Of a stretch of DNA of 16,418 bases, positions 1 to 7,447 are shown in pieces (the stretch's first letter is position 1; the number at the start of each line of letters is the position of its first letter). A model generated the notes under the pieces. It was not told the origin of the DNA and searched no databases. It was given only the letters and a program-made list of their open reading frames with translations. Source of the DNA: Ectocarpus siliculosus. Lineage: Eukaryota; Sar; Phaeophyceae; Ectocarpales; Ectocarpaceae. Position numbers and translations under genes: made by a program. Location of the stretch: assembly GCA_000310025.1 (NCBI GenBank), contig FN648541.1, forward strand, positions 35,210-51,627. The letters are read 5' to 3'.

Positions 1-210
1 CAGATCGCCTACTCGAAATTGCAATTTCAGCTTTTTCGCATAGTCCATGGGGCCGTCCAAGTACTTCTTCATCCCTATCCCTTCTTTCAACTTCCCGTAT
101 ATCTCCAAGTGGTCTTCGCTTCGTACCTTCTTCCGAAGGGTTGCCTCCTCCCTACTTTCTAGCATCTCCTTGACTTTCGTCTTGAACCCCCCTCCCCCCC
201 GCCGCCCCAT
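1..210 (-). CDS. Partial minus-strand ORF, possible retroelement fragment
   Basis: On the minus strand a frame is open from an ATG at 210-208 to the left edge, 70 codons, with no stop before base 1. The frame is in fact open back to a TAA at 498-496. The part below about 210 reads like real protein: Lys/Glu-rich and helical, containing KEMLESREEATLRKKVRSED and later MDYAKKLKLQFRVGDL, with no low-complexity bias. It lies antisense inside the intron upstream of exon A of the phosphatase-like gene. This style of Lys/Glu-rich segment resembles polypeptides I associate with reverse-transcriptase-bearing elements of brown algae, but that is recollection and no catalytic motif is visible here. It could instead be the 3' end of an unrelated host gene on the minus strand. 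The family is not established. Confidence 0.4.
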   Translation of the reverse strand, partial: MGRRGGGGFKTKVKEMLESREEATLRKKVRSEDHLEIYGKLKEGIGMKKYLDGPMDYAKKLKLQFRVGDL

Positions 211-274
211 CTCCCACCTGCTCCCCTCGACCCCCCCCGCCCCCGCGCGCCCGCCCACCCACGCCTTCCGAAAG

Positions 275-429
275 GACTCGCAATTCTTCTCCCTGTCGCG
301 CCAAGAACTGATTCGCTCGGAGTTCCTGTCGCTCTGTGGCGAGAGCAGATGGGGCGTGGGCCAGGAGGCCCTCCGCAGGTACCGCCGGGAGGCCGACGTT
401 AGGGCCGTCGGGGCAGTCCGCGCACCGAG
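275..429 (+). CDS. PP2A B''-like exon A (internal exon)
   Basis: The acceptor is taken as AG at 273-274, after a long C-rich tract; the donor is GAG|GTAGGA with GT at 430-431. It is read from 275 in frame and ends in phase 2. It encodes DSQFFSLSRQELIRSEF, then a first EF-hand-like unit CGESRWGVGQEALRRYRR in which nearly all Ca2+-coordinating positions are non-acidic. The 5' border is the least certain part, because the frame stays open further upstream to base 47. Confidence 0.5.
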
Positions 430-3400
430 GTAGGAGGCAACGAAGCCGAGGATAGGGAGGGTTTGGGGGCTTTGTTTTTGGTTGATTTTCTCTCTTTAGT
501 CGTTTGGGCCCATTTTTATGTAGTTTGAGAAGGAGAGACGGGGGGGGGGCGAGAGCAAGAATGAGAGAGTTTTTTTTCCTTCGATATTTGCTCGACTCGG
601 TTATTTGACCGTCTACCACACACCGACCGTTTCGGGAAGCTCCACTGCCCGTGGGGCGCTCGCCCTGCACTCTCGCCATGATAGTCTGCCGCTGTAGGAA
701 AACGAGAGCGAGGCGCGGGGGAGGAAGTCGTAATGGATTGCTTGGGTGTCCTGCTGCGTGTTTGGTGCGCCGTTGCCTGTTGTTTTGGAGACGACCCCCA
801 AACGCAATCCTGTCTCCTTGATCGTCCTTCTATCATATATCGAGCCGTAGCTGCCCCTCAAACACGATAGCACTCCTCCTTTTCTCTCCTCCAGCAAGAA
901 GCTACCACTGCCCCTCTGACTCGCCCGAACGTCGTCGCGCTGTTCTAAGTAAACTAGCGCTCACCCGCGACGCAGAAAACATATGTTCTTGTTTTGATAT
1001 CGTTGCCCCGCTGAGACGGTCATATATTGCTAGCTTAACAGATCGCCAGGCGTATACCTACATACGGAACCTACACCTGCACACGCACGTACAACGCGCA
1101 GGGTCATCCAAGCTGGACACCGGCCGCTCAGGTCTTCTTCTTCTTGCTCTTCGGCCTCTTCCTCGTCCTCCCCGTCCTCCTCTTGTTCCTCCTCCTCGTC
1201 TTCTTGCTCCTCCTCCTCGTCCTCTTCCTCGCTGTTCTCGACGGGACTCGGGTGCCGCCGAGAAACGCTGGGGTACGACGCGTGGGTCTGCTTCTGGCTC
1301 TGCGAAGAGGCCCTACAGTCGGGCACCTGCTCTCGCCGGGACGTTCGGTACTGCTTCGCGCTGCTGGACGAGGGCAACCTGGGGCGGGTGGGCGTTAGGG
1401 AGGTGGAGCCTTTCGTCGAGGACGCGGTCAGTGAGGATTGAGTCACTAGGATGGGATGGGTGGGCAAACAAAGCAAAACGTCGCCCCCAACTCCCGGAAG
1501 CTTTGTTCATTCTCGCTCCCCGCTCCCCTCGTCGAAAACCCGACATCCCACATCGCTCCGTCCCGGCGGCATGGTGGGGATTCGAGGTCACTCGTCTAAC
1601 GACTACGGCGCATGCGTTTACATGAGTACACAGACGCAACCCCCCTCGTAATGGTCGACAGCAAGACTACGACAACTCTAGTCACGCGCCGTGGGCACCG
1701 TAGTTGCCGCAGTTCGTGACTCGGGTTGAGCGGAAGGTAGTACGGGGACAGATGCTTCGAGCGCAGCTCACCCCGCCCCCCCGTAGACTCCGGAGTCGTT
1801 CGTCTTCTGTTTCCCTCTTTGGAGAGAAGGCAGTTCCCGCCGGCGGGTTCAAGCATGTGGCGCAGCAAGCATTGAAGGAGGTGGTTGTGTGTTGGCCCGA
1901 GCGTTAATCAATCCTCCGATGCTCGGCCGTGCTTGTGCATGTATGTACATGTGCCCGGCAATACCCTCTTCCCCGAGACAAACGAAAGCAACCATTCCAC
2001 CGCAGTGGGCGATAGCTGTCAAAGACGAACGGAATATTTTTTTCTATCCTCTGTCTCCCCTCCCGTCATTCCAATACCGCGTCCTCTGACGTCGATGTCG
2101 GATGCATGGAGCAGGTATCCAGCGGTGGGTCCGAGGGTGTTTCGTCGGCTGCAGAAACTGCATTCGCGCGGTTCCAGGACTCGGTAGGTGTGACGCGGAC
2201 CAGCGAATACATTTCCCTCCAGGTGAGCCACGTGCAAGTCGAAAAACAATTAAAACTTGATGTCCTTGAGGTATATTTGTGTACACGACTGTTCGTTGTT
2301 GCTGGAAGAAACCGAGAATGATGACGTAGGAATGGTGGTGGATATGAGCGGCTTCCCTCGTGAATATGGCCGCAACCTACAGCTTAGGCTATGGCTTTCG
2401 CTGCTGGTGGCTTTTCTTGTACAGAATCCGTACGAACCACGACCAGATCGCAGAGAGCAGATAATATCCGACGATTCAGTATTTCCAAAACATGGAGTTA
2501 TGCCCCCACGGGAGGGAAGGTTCGTACGGGTTGGATACGACGAGCCAGAGTCGGGCCAACAGCCAAACACCGGGTGTCCTGGGCATGTGCAAGGGGCACA
2601 AATGCACGACGCTGGAAATGCGTGACATATCCGTTCAGCGTGCGTGCCGGGTTTGACGCTTCGCGGGCAGGAACACGACCTGTCTTTCTCTCCGTTCGGT
2701 ACGCACGAGCAGCTCACCCTTAGTTTCAGCCGCCCGGGTGGTACGTGTTGAGAAGAACGATGACCAGTCAGCGCTGACTGGTGGTCTAGTGGTCATCGTG
2801 CCTCTCAACAGTACACGCTCGAAAGCACGGTAAAAAAGAGCCGGCTATGTAGTAGGCGCTGTCGCGCCCTCTCTACCGATTGGGAGGAGCCGACCTTGAC
2901 CAGCAATCTAACCTATCACGCCACTGACACACGCCGCCCATCTACAACAACACGAACAGGCATGCGAGCTGCTCACGACTCCCTCCCGAAGTCCACCACC
3001 CCCTTCCCCCCTTTCTACCGCCTTCTCGCCAGGATGCCACGAAACCCGCTAACGTGAAACGGGCGGGTCGCTTCTTCGGATACCTATTTCTCGGGCTCGA
3101 TCTCGACAGCGACCACGACGACGATGACCGCGGGCCGGAAGGAGGTGTCGGCATCGCCACCGCCGCCGGCACCGCCACGGCCACCAGCGCCGGCAGCGGG
3201 GTCCAAGTCCGAGAACGCGAATGCCCTCGTCCGTCTCGGCCCTCACGGCCGCTAGTGTCGTTGCCGGGGAACCGCTGCCCCGCCTCCAAGCCAGCGTCGT
3301 CTCCTCCTCCGGCGCTCCCGTCGCTCCCTCAGCAGCAGCAGCAGCAGGAGCAGCCATCGCGATTGCCATCGCTGGAATCTTCCATCCGCACCATCAAAGC

Positions 3401-3875
3401 AAAGCTGCGCGTGACGGCGTTTTCGAAGTCGCTGTCGCCGACTCGTCCGCTGCTGCCGACCCCGCCGTTGACTCCGCCCGCTCCGACCCCACCGCGGGCA
3501 TCACCGTCGCCGCTTTCGGCGCTCTCGCCGCCGTGGGTTATGCCGACGTCGGCATCGCCACCACCCAAGCAGCAGCAACAGCAGCAGCAACAACAACAAC
3601 AGAGGCAGCAGAAGCAGCAGCAGAAGCAGCAGCAGAAGCAGCAGAAGCAGAAGCAGAAGCAGCAGCAGAAGCAGAAGCAGCAGCAGAAGCAGCAGCAGAA
3701 GCAGCAGCAGCAGCAGAAGCCGCAAGAAGAGCAGCAGCGACGGAAACAGAAGGGACACCGGTGGCACGAGTACTCGTACGAGCACTACAACCCTAAAGAC
3801 GATCCAGATTTTGAGGCAGAGCTGGCTGCCATTTGCGTGGACGGTGACCGAGGCGACAGCTGGAGGATCGACTGA
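275..3875 (+). CDS. Putative PP2A regulatory subunit B''-like EF-hand protein, 3' part of gene
   Basis: Spliced model join(275-429, 1132-1426, 2115-2222, 3033-3875), stop TGA at 3873-3875; the 5' exons lie left of the window. Intron phases match across all joins (2, 0, 0). The joined protein follows the order of the C-terminal half of PP2A B'' (PR72/PPP2R3) subunits. First comes a helix plus degenerate EF-hand loop (SRQELIRSEF then CGESRWGVGQEALRRY). A 'YDAWVCFWLCEE' helix and a second degenerate EF-hand (FALLDEGNLGRVGVREVEPF) follow. After about 31 residues comes YISLQDATK, then KRAGRFFGYLFLGLDLDS. These match the family's sequence of motifs and spacing, although identity is low. B'' subunits direct PP2A to substrates and normally bind Ca2+; here most loop acidic residues are missing, so Ca2+ binding is doubtful. 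The tail is Pro/Gln/Lys-rich and ends in an acidic segment. The family call is an inference from motif order; the splicing itself is better supported. Confidence 0.5.
430..1131 (+). other. Intron between PP2A B''-like exons A and B
   Basis: 702 nt with GTAGGA donor and CTCAG acceptor. It includes G- and T-runs near 540-580. I see no coding exon or named element in it. Minus-strand frames open here (from 679, 836 and 897) have no recognisable protein character. Confidence 0.45.
1132..1426 (+). CDS. PP2A B''-like exon B (poly-Ser stretch and second EF-hand)
   Basis: The acceptor is CTCAG with AG at 1130-1131, which restores the phase-2 codon from exon A (AG+G). The donor is GCG|GTCAGT with GT at 1427-1428, phase 0. 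The first about 35 codons are mostly Ser from a CT-rich tract. After that the exon encodes ETLGYDAWVCFWLCEEALQ and an EF-hand-like loop LLDEGNLGRVGVREVEPFVE, followed by DA at the border. An alternative acceptor exists at AG 1261-1262, which would turn the serine stretch into an intron polypyrimidine tract but does not match exon A in phase. The globular part (from about 1262) is the reliable portion. Confidence 0.5.
1427..2114 (+). other. Intron between PP2A B''-like exons B and C
   Basis: 688 nt. It carries one copy of the C-rich dispersed repeat (about 1587-1648) described separately. The remaining sequence shows no coding character. The spacing between the second EF-hand and the ISLQD element in the spliced protein fits the family without any extra exon here. 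Confidence 0.4.
1587..1648 (+). repeat. Dispersed C-rich repeat, copy in gene 1 intron
   Basis: Contains CGTCTAACGACTACGG, then CATGCG, then ATGAGTACAC and a C-run. The same ordered words recur at 9496-9619 (minus), 11229-11341 (plus, two units) and, more diverged, at 12909-13047. This is a single degenerate unit. Confidence 0.5.
2115..2222 (+). CDS. PP2A B''-like exon C
   Basis: The exon is 36 codons, phase 0 at both ends. The acceptor is AG 2113-2114, downstream of a pyrimidine-rich stretch (2040-2080) and a CTCTGAC branch-point-like sequence near 2083. The donor is CAG|GTGAGC at 2223. It encodes the link after the second EF-hand and ends in TSEYISLQ, which continues into exon D as DATK; in B'' subunits an 'I-T/S-L-x-D' element sits at this spacing. 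The acceptor choice is tentative. Confidence 0.45.
2223..3032 (+). other. Intron between PP2A B''-like exons C and D
   Basis: 810 nt, GTGAGC donor and GCCAG acceptor. It holds a 74-nt imperfect inverted repeat at 2741-2814 (separate entry). Frames open across 2250-2720 on both strands have no recognisable domain and are treated as chance. Confidence 0.45.
2741..2814. repeat. Inverted repeat / hairpin with nested palindrome
   Basis: The left arm 2741-2766 pairs with the right arm 2790-2814, with two mismatches and one bulged base. Between them lies a perfect 18-nt palindrome at 2764-2781 (CCAGTCAGCGCTGACTGG) that shares three bases with the left arm, so two alternative folds compete. It could be a small foldback element or a transcribed stem-loop. 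No target-site duplication is obvious. Confidence 0.7.
3033..3875 (+). CDS. PP2A B''-like terminal exon D with poly-Gln/Lys region
   Basis: The acceptor is CGCCAG with AG 3031-3032, after a long CT-rich tract; the first codon is GAT, phase 0. About 280 codons run to TGA at 3873-3875. The exon begins DATKPANVKRAGRFFGYLF and then LGLDLDSDHDDDD, an acidic run. A Pro/Ser-rich segment follows, then two Gln blocks: six Gln near 3330 and a 3570-3720 block of Q/K repeats encoded by mixed CAG, CAA and AAG codons. The C-terminus is compositionally normal and acidic (WHEYSYEHYNPKDDPDFEAE...). The mixed codons and the clean ending argue for a translated frame rather than a plain microsatellite. The same DNA is also open in the next frame as poly-Ala. 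Length of the tract may vary between individuals. Confidence 0.55.
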   Translation, partial: DATKPANVKRAGRFFGYLFLGLDLDSDHDDDDRGPEGGVGIATAAGTATATSAGSGVQVRERECPRPSRPSRPLVSLPGNRCPASKPASSPPPALPSLPQQQQQQEQPSRLPSLESSIRTIKAKLRVTAFSKSLSPTRPLLPTPPLTPPAPTPPRASPSPLSALSPPWVMPTSASPPPKQQQQQQQQQQQRQQKQQQKQQQKQQKQKQKQQQKQKQQQKQQQKQQQQQKPQEEQQRRKQKGHRWHEYSYEHYNPKDDPDFEAELAAICVDGDRGDSWRID

Positions 3876-4983
3876 AGTGAAATTGTTTCTCCTGTCCGGT
3901 TGATGTTGATCGATTGGTGTAATTGGTGCCCAAATAACGCCGGGAGAAAAGAAATAGTATCATCGGTCAGTTCAAGGCAGCCGGGGAAGGGTCTGCAACG
4001 TGCGTTAGAGAGTTCAGACTGGGTTGCCATGCGAAGAGGACGATGAATCCTACAATACTCCTGTGATTGCTACCTCTACGTGCTGCTGCTGCTGCTGCTT
4101 CTGGCTGCTACTGCTATAACACAACAAAGAACTGTGCCTAGGGGACGGCGGTACCGAAGCGCACGAACGACCAAAGTACGCGCAAAGAAGGTGCCTCAGG
4201 GGCGAACGGCCGCGTCGTTCTTGTTGAGGCCGGTAGCTTGTCTTTTCGCTACCCATCGAAGTCGACTCAGTGGACGTTAGTTCGCTCCTCCAGCGCTTCC
4301 TCCCGAGTTATCTCCACCCCGCCAGGATTGCAATCGAAACAGCGTTGATATCCCGATTGTATTTCCCACAACGAAGGTCTGGAACAAGGTCAATCAGACC
4401 GATATCACCGCTCGCTGTAGTAGTCTATGTACGTACGTAGTCCACATTTACTTAAGCGTTTTCCCGTGAGAAAGGCGGGCCTCAGCGTCCTTTTATGATC
4501 GATCGGCGATAATATCTTTTTATCATCGCCAGAACGGAGGAAAGGACAGTCAAAGTATCCCCAGCAAGCCCGGGACGGATACACATCTTCTTGTTGGCGA
4601 TACAGATAGGTTTTTCACGAGACACATGAGGCAGCGCCATGGGATATGCGAGTGGCATGACGGGTGAGGATGAGGGTATAGATTATTGCGTAGTCGCCGC
4701 AAACAACCACTCTACCGCTGCTGCTGCTGTCGCTTCATCAAGACTACGAAGGATGCCATGGGGGGAGATTCGTTGAAGCAAGCACGACTCTCGAAAACAC
4801 ATGATAACGCATCTCTATGCATATCTACTTCGAAGATTTTGATACCATCAAAATATGACATGATATCGCTAACCGCACGATGCAGAAAGTAAGTTACAAG
4901 TAGTACTTTGTGGCGTCCACCGTTCGTTCCGTTCACGTCGTTGCCTAGGCGTAGACTCTATTATTATTAGTATTGTTCTAGTT

Positions 4984-5256
4984 CGGGTGAGGTTGGGTCG
5001 GGTTGGGTTGAGTCGGGGTTGTGTTATGCGTTGGGTGGGGATTGGGTTGGGTTGGGTTGGGGGTGGGGGTGGGGTTGGGGGTGGGGTTGGGTTGGGGTTG
5101 GGGCTGGGTTGGGGCTGGGTTGGGGCTGGGTTGGGGTTGGGTTGGGGCTGGGTTGGGGCTGGGTTGGGGCTGGGTCGCCGCCGTCGATCGCGCCGCCGTC
5201 GCTTCGTCGTTCGCCGCCGTTGGGTAGGGTTGGGGTAGTGTTGGGTTGGGTAGGTC
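4984..5256 (+). repeat. G-rich minisatellite with G-quadruplex potential
   Basis: The + strand is built of G3-G5 runs separated by T, TT or CT. The densest part (5036-5176) includes an 11-nt unit GGGTTGGGGCT repeated about six times. A CGCCGT-rich interlude (5176-5220) follows, then a second G-rich patch (5220-5256). It resembles telomere-like G/T sequence but is not a regular TTAGGG or TTTAGGG array. It sits about 620-890 nt upstream of the pyruvate kinase ATG, with G on the sense strand. Confidence 0.8.
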
Positions 5257-5273
5257 GGTAGGTCGGTCGATCG

Positions 5274-5290
5274 GGCGGCCTTGGGCCGCC
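5274..5290. repeat. Short GC hairpin
   Basis: GGCGGCC (5274-5280) and GGCCGCC (5284-5290) form a 7-bp perfect stem with a 3-nt loop at the downstream edge of the G-rich tract. It may simply be part of the repeat's degenerate CGCC-rich unit. Confidence 0.55.
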
Positions 5291-5685
5291 TTCGTCGATC
5301 TCGCCGCCGTCGTTCCGTCGATCACCGCCGTCGATCGCCCTTGTTATTATTATTCTAGATAGGGTGAGTGATCCGAAAAGCGATTATATGATGTCGCACG
5401 CACTGCTGTAACTCTGCCGAGGTCTTCCTACATAGTACTGCTGTAGCATAGGAGTAGCCTATGTAAAAATAACAAGTAGCGTTTACCCGAAAATACGACC
5501 GAACGTCCTCCGAGGGGCCACCACTCACTACAATAATAGAGCAGTCGAAAAAAAACGAACGTCGTCAAGAAGCGCGCTCCGATGATGTGGCTACCGTTGT
5601 GCACTCCCGAAGTTCTGGCTACCGCTGGGAAAGGTGATACGTAAGGACGTGGCCCGGTATCTTCCTCCTCCTCTTTGGTAAGGCA

Positions 5686-5721
5686 GGAAGAAGAACTTCC
5701 GAGGGAAGAAGAACTTCCGAG
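5686..5721 (+). repeat. 18-nt tandem duplication upstream of pyruvate kinase
   Basis: GGAAGAAGAACTTCCGAG occurs twice without gap (5686-5703 and 5704-5721). Each unit contains the near-palindrome GGAAG...CTTCC, so each could fold or bind a dimeric factor. It is 155-190 nt upstream of the start codon. Confidence 0.75.
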
Positions 5722-5795
5722 GCAGCTGCATGAACCCCGATCCCCGGCGGTTTGCGTTTCTTTTAGGCCAAGATTTCATTTTTTTTTTTACCGCA

Positions 5796-5840
5796 TATAA
5801 TGCATACCAGCCTCACACACACCAAGCCTCTCTCAATTAC
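5796..5840 (+). promoter_or_regulatory. Weak candidate core promoter of pyruvate kinase
   Basis: A TATAA at 5796-5800 follows a T-run and lies 76 nt before the ATG; a CT-rich stretch around 5823-5833 could hold a transcription start about 30 nt downstream. TATA-like words are common by chance in AT-rich DNA, so this is only a candidate. Confidence 0.2.
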
Positions 5841-5875
5841 CCAGCGAATTTGACACACCGAGAAATCCAAACACC

Positions 5876-5907
5876 ATGGCTCAACTGCTTCGCGGATCCA
5901 ACATCAG
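5876..5907 (+). CDS. PK: Pyruvate kinase exon 1 (initiator)
   Basis: ATG at 5876 in a good context (ACACCATGG). It encodes [10 protein letters not shown] plus two bases (AG) of a split Ser codon, and the donor is CAG|GTGAGC at 5908. The phase-2 end joins exactly to the C that opens exon 2 (AG+C), giving SNISQDKIF. No other upstream Met with a matching phase was as convincing. Confidence 0.75.
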
Positions 5908-6608
5908 GTGAGCCCTGGGCAGCAACACCAGCAGCAGCAGCAGGCGGCGTGCGTGTGGTGCGGGACAGAGAGGTTGGCAGGGAGATTCGACAACGGGAGA
6001 GCGACGCGTGATCGGTGTAATTTCGTTTCTCTGGCGCGCATGCCCCCCCGACACCACCACCGTTGAGAGGGTGTGCTGCCGCCGCTTGGCGTGCTCGCAC
6101 CCCACTCAGACGGGTACCTGCGGCAGGCGTCCTGCAGTGCTTGCGTGATTGTCGGCTGGCTGCTGTGGGGATCCGGGAAACGGGAAGAGGTTGTTGTGCT
6201 GCGTGCGAAGGAAGCTCGAGTTGTTTACGCACAAGGGTGGAAGTGCAAGGGTAGAACTCGCCGCCTATGCATAGCCCCCCCGCCGGAATGCGCGGAAACT
6301 CTCTCGAAGTGCCGATGCATCCGCCCGCACTGCTGTTAGTGCAGCAGCGTAGATGTGACGTTGTAGCTGGACTCGCACCACCTGCCGCTGCTGCGAGACG
6401 GTTCCACCACCCTAGCGTTCGAGCTAACAGGAGCACATCTTATCTCAGCCGGTGTTTTTTTACTGGTCCCTCTATCTCTTTGTAGTAAGAGGCTTCTGTT
6501 CGACCTCAACCATTGTACACGGTCTGGTACACCTCACATTCGTAGAACTCACTTTGTGCATGTTCTACTCGTCGTGCACTTCACACCTTTCGTTCTGCAA
6601 TCGCAAGC

Positions 6609-6644
<36 letters not shown>

Positions 6645-7414
6645 ACCACCCCTTGCAGGTCCAAACACACCGCACAGCCTATTATAGTAGTCTATTGTGC
6701 ATATTGTGCGTGCGATTTCGAGGAGGAGGTTCTTCACGTCGGGTGACGCGCTGACGTACATGTCCTTGTCAGCACGTGTCACCTGTTGCGGAGAGTATCA
6801 ATCAAATGCGCGAACACAGGTCGAAGAGAGCCTGGACTACGGGATGTATGTACAGCTACCGCCCTCGTTACCCTAATGAATTTACGATGTATGGTCAAGT
6901 GTTGCCGTTATCGCAAGCTCCATGCGGTTTTTCACAGCTTTCCCCACTGGACTGTCGGACACCTCCTCCTGACTTGGAACTTGCAAGTATCTAACATTCC
7001 CTCCGCGCATTTGTATGACACAACTGCAGACCAAGAGGGTTGTTTTTTGTTTTTTGTACTGCCGGCATTTCCTGATGTCAGCATTGTCCCACACGCAATC
7101 CAGTCGCCCATAATAAATGGGACGAAAGCTAACACACCCCACCCAGTTGATGCACGGAGAGAAGCACGGCCGTAAGCCACCTGTCTCTGTACAAGGCAAA
7201 TCATTTCTCACGTACAGTAAGTACATCGTTTGGCCGGTCGCGCCCCCCTTGTCTGCATGCACAATAGTTATTTTCCCATCCACAAAGTTGCGTCTCCATC
7301 ATGAATTTCTCATGGCAAACGTGGCCGTTGTATGCATATGGAAGCGCATTCGTGTATTTGTGTGTGCAAGCTTAAGTACAACTACAACTTGGCAATGTAC
7401 AGGGGTGCAGCCAG

Positions 7415-7447
<33 letters not shown>

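Larger units (their letters stand above)
3876..5875. other. Intergenic region between the two genes
   Basis: About 2.0 kb, expected to contain the 3' untranslated end of the phosphatase-like gene and the upstream region of pyruvate kinase. It holds a short CTG run at 4080-4100, the G-rich minisatellite (4984-5256), a GC hairpin at 5274-5290, and an 18-nt tandem duplication at 5686-5721. No convincing coding exon was found. A minus-strand frame ending near 4273 (ILAGWR and a stop) is protein-like but short. No canonical poly(A) signal could be chosen with confidence. Confidence 0.5.

Noticed and set aside
1030-1476. Minus-strand acidic ORF (Glu/Asp-rich, 148 codons)
   Set aside because: It is the complement of the CT-rich tract and of the EF-hand-like exon B. 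The Glu run is fully explained by that composition.
4273-4390. Short minus-strand frame ending ILAGWR-stop
   Set aside because: Only about 37 codons, flanked by a stop upstream; too short to call without homology.
4712-4936. 74-codon minus-strand ORF
   Set aside because: No recognisable family and no splice or start context; its C-terminal Gln run is from the CTG repeat.
4987-5325. Gly/Val/Trp-rich and Pro/Thr-rich ORFs over the G-rich tract
   Set aside because: Open frames on both strands result from the lack of stop codons in the repeat unit.
5837-6436. 199-codon minus-strand ORF overlapping pyruvate kinase exon 1
   Set aside because: It is Ala/Arg/Ser-rich with no domain, lies antisense over the first exon and a CAG run, and is explained by GC-rich composition.
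6882-7283. 133-codon minus-strand ORF in pyruvate kinase intron 1
   Set aside because: It reads moderately protein-like but no motif is recognised, it has no supporting splice context, and it lies within an intron defined by a good phase match.
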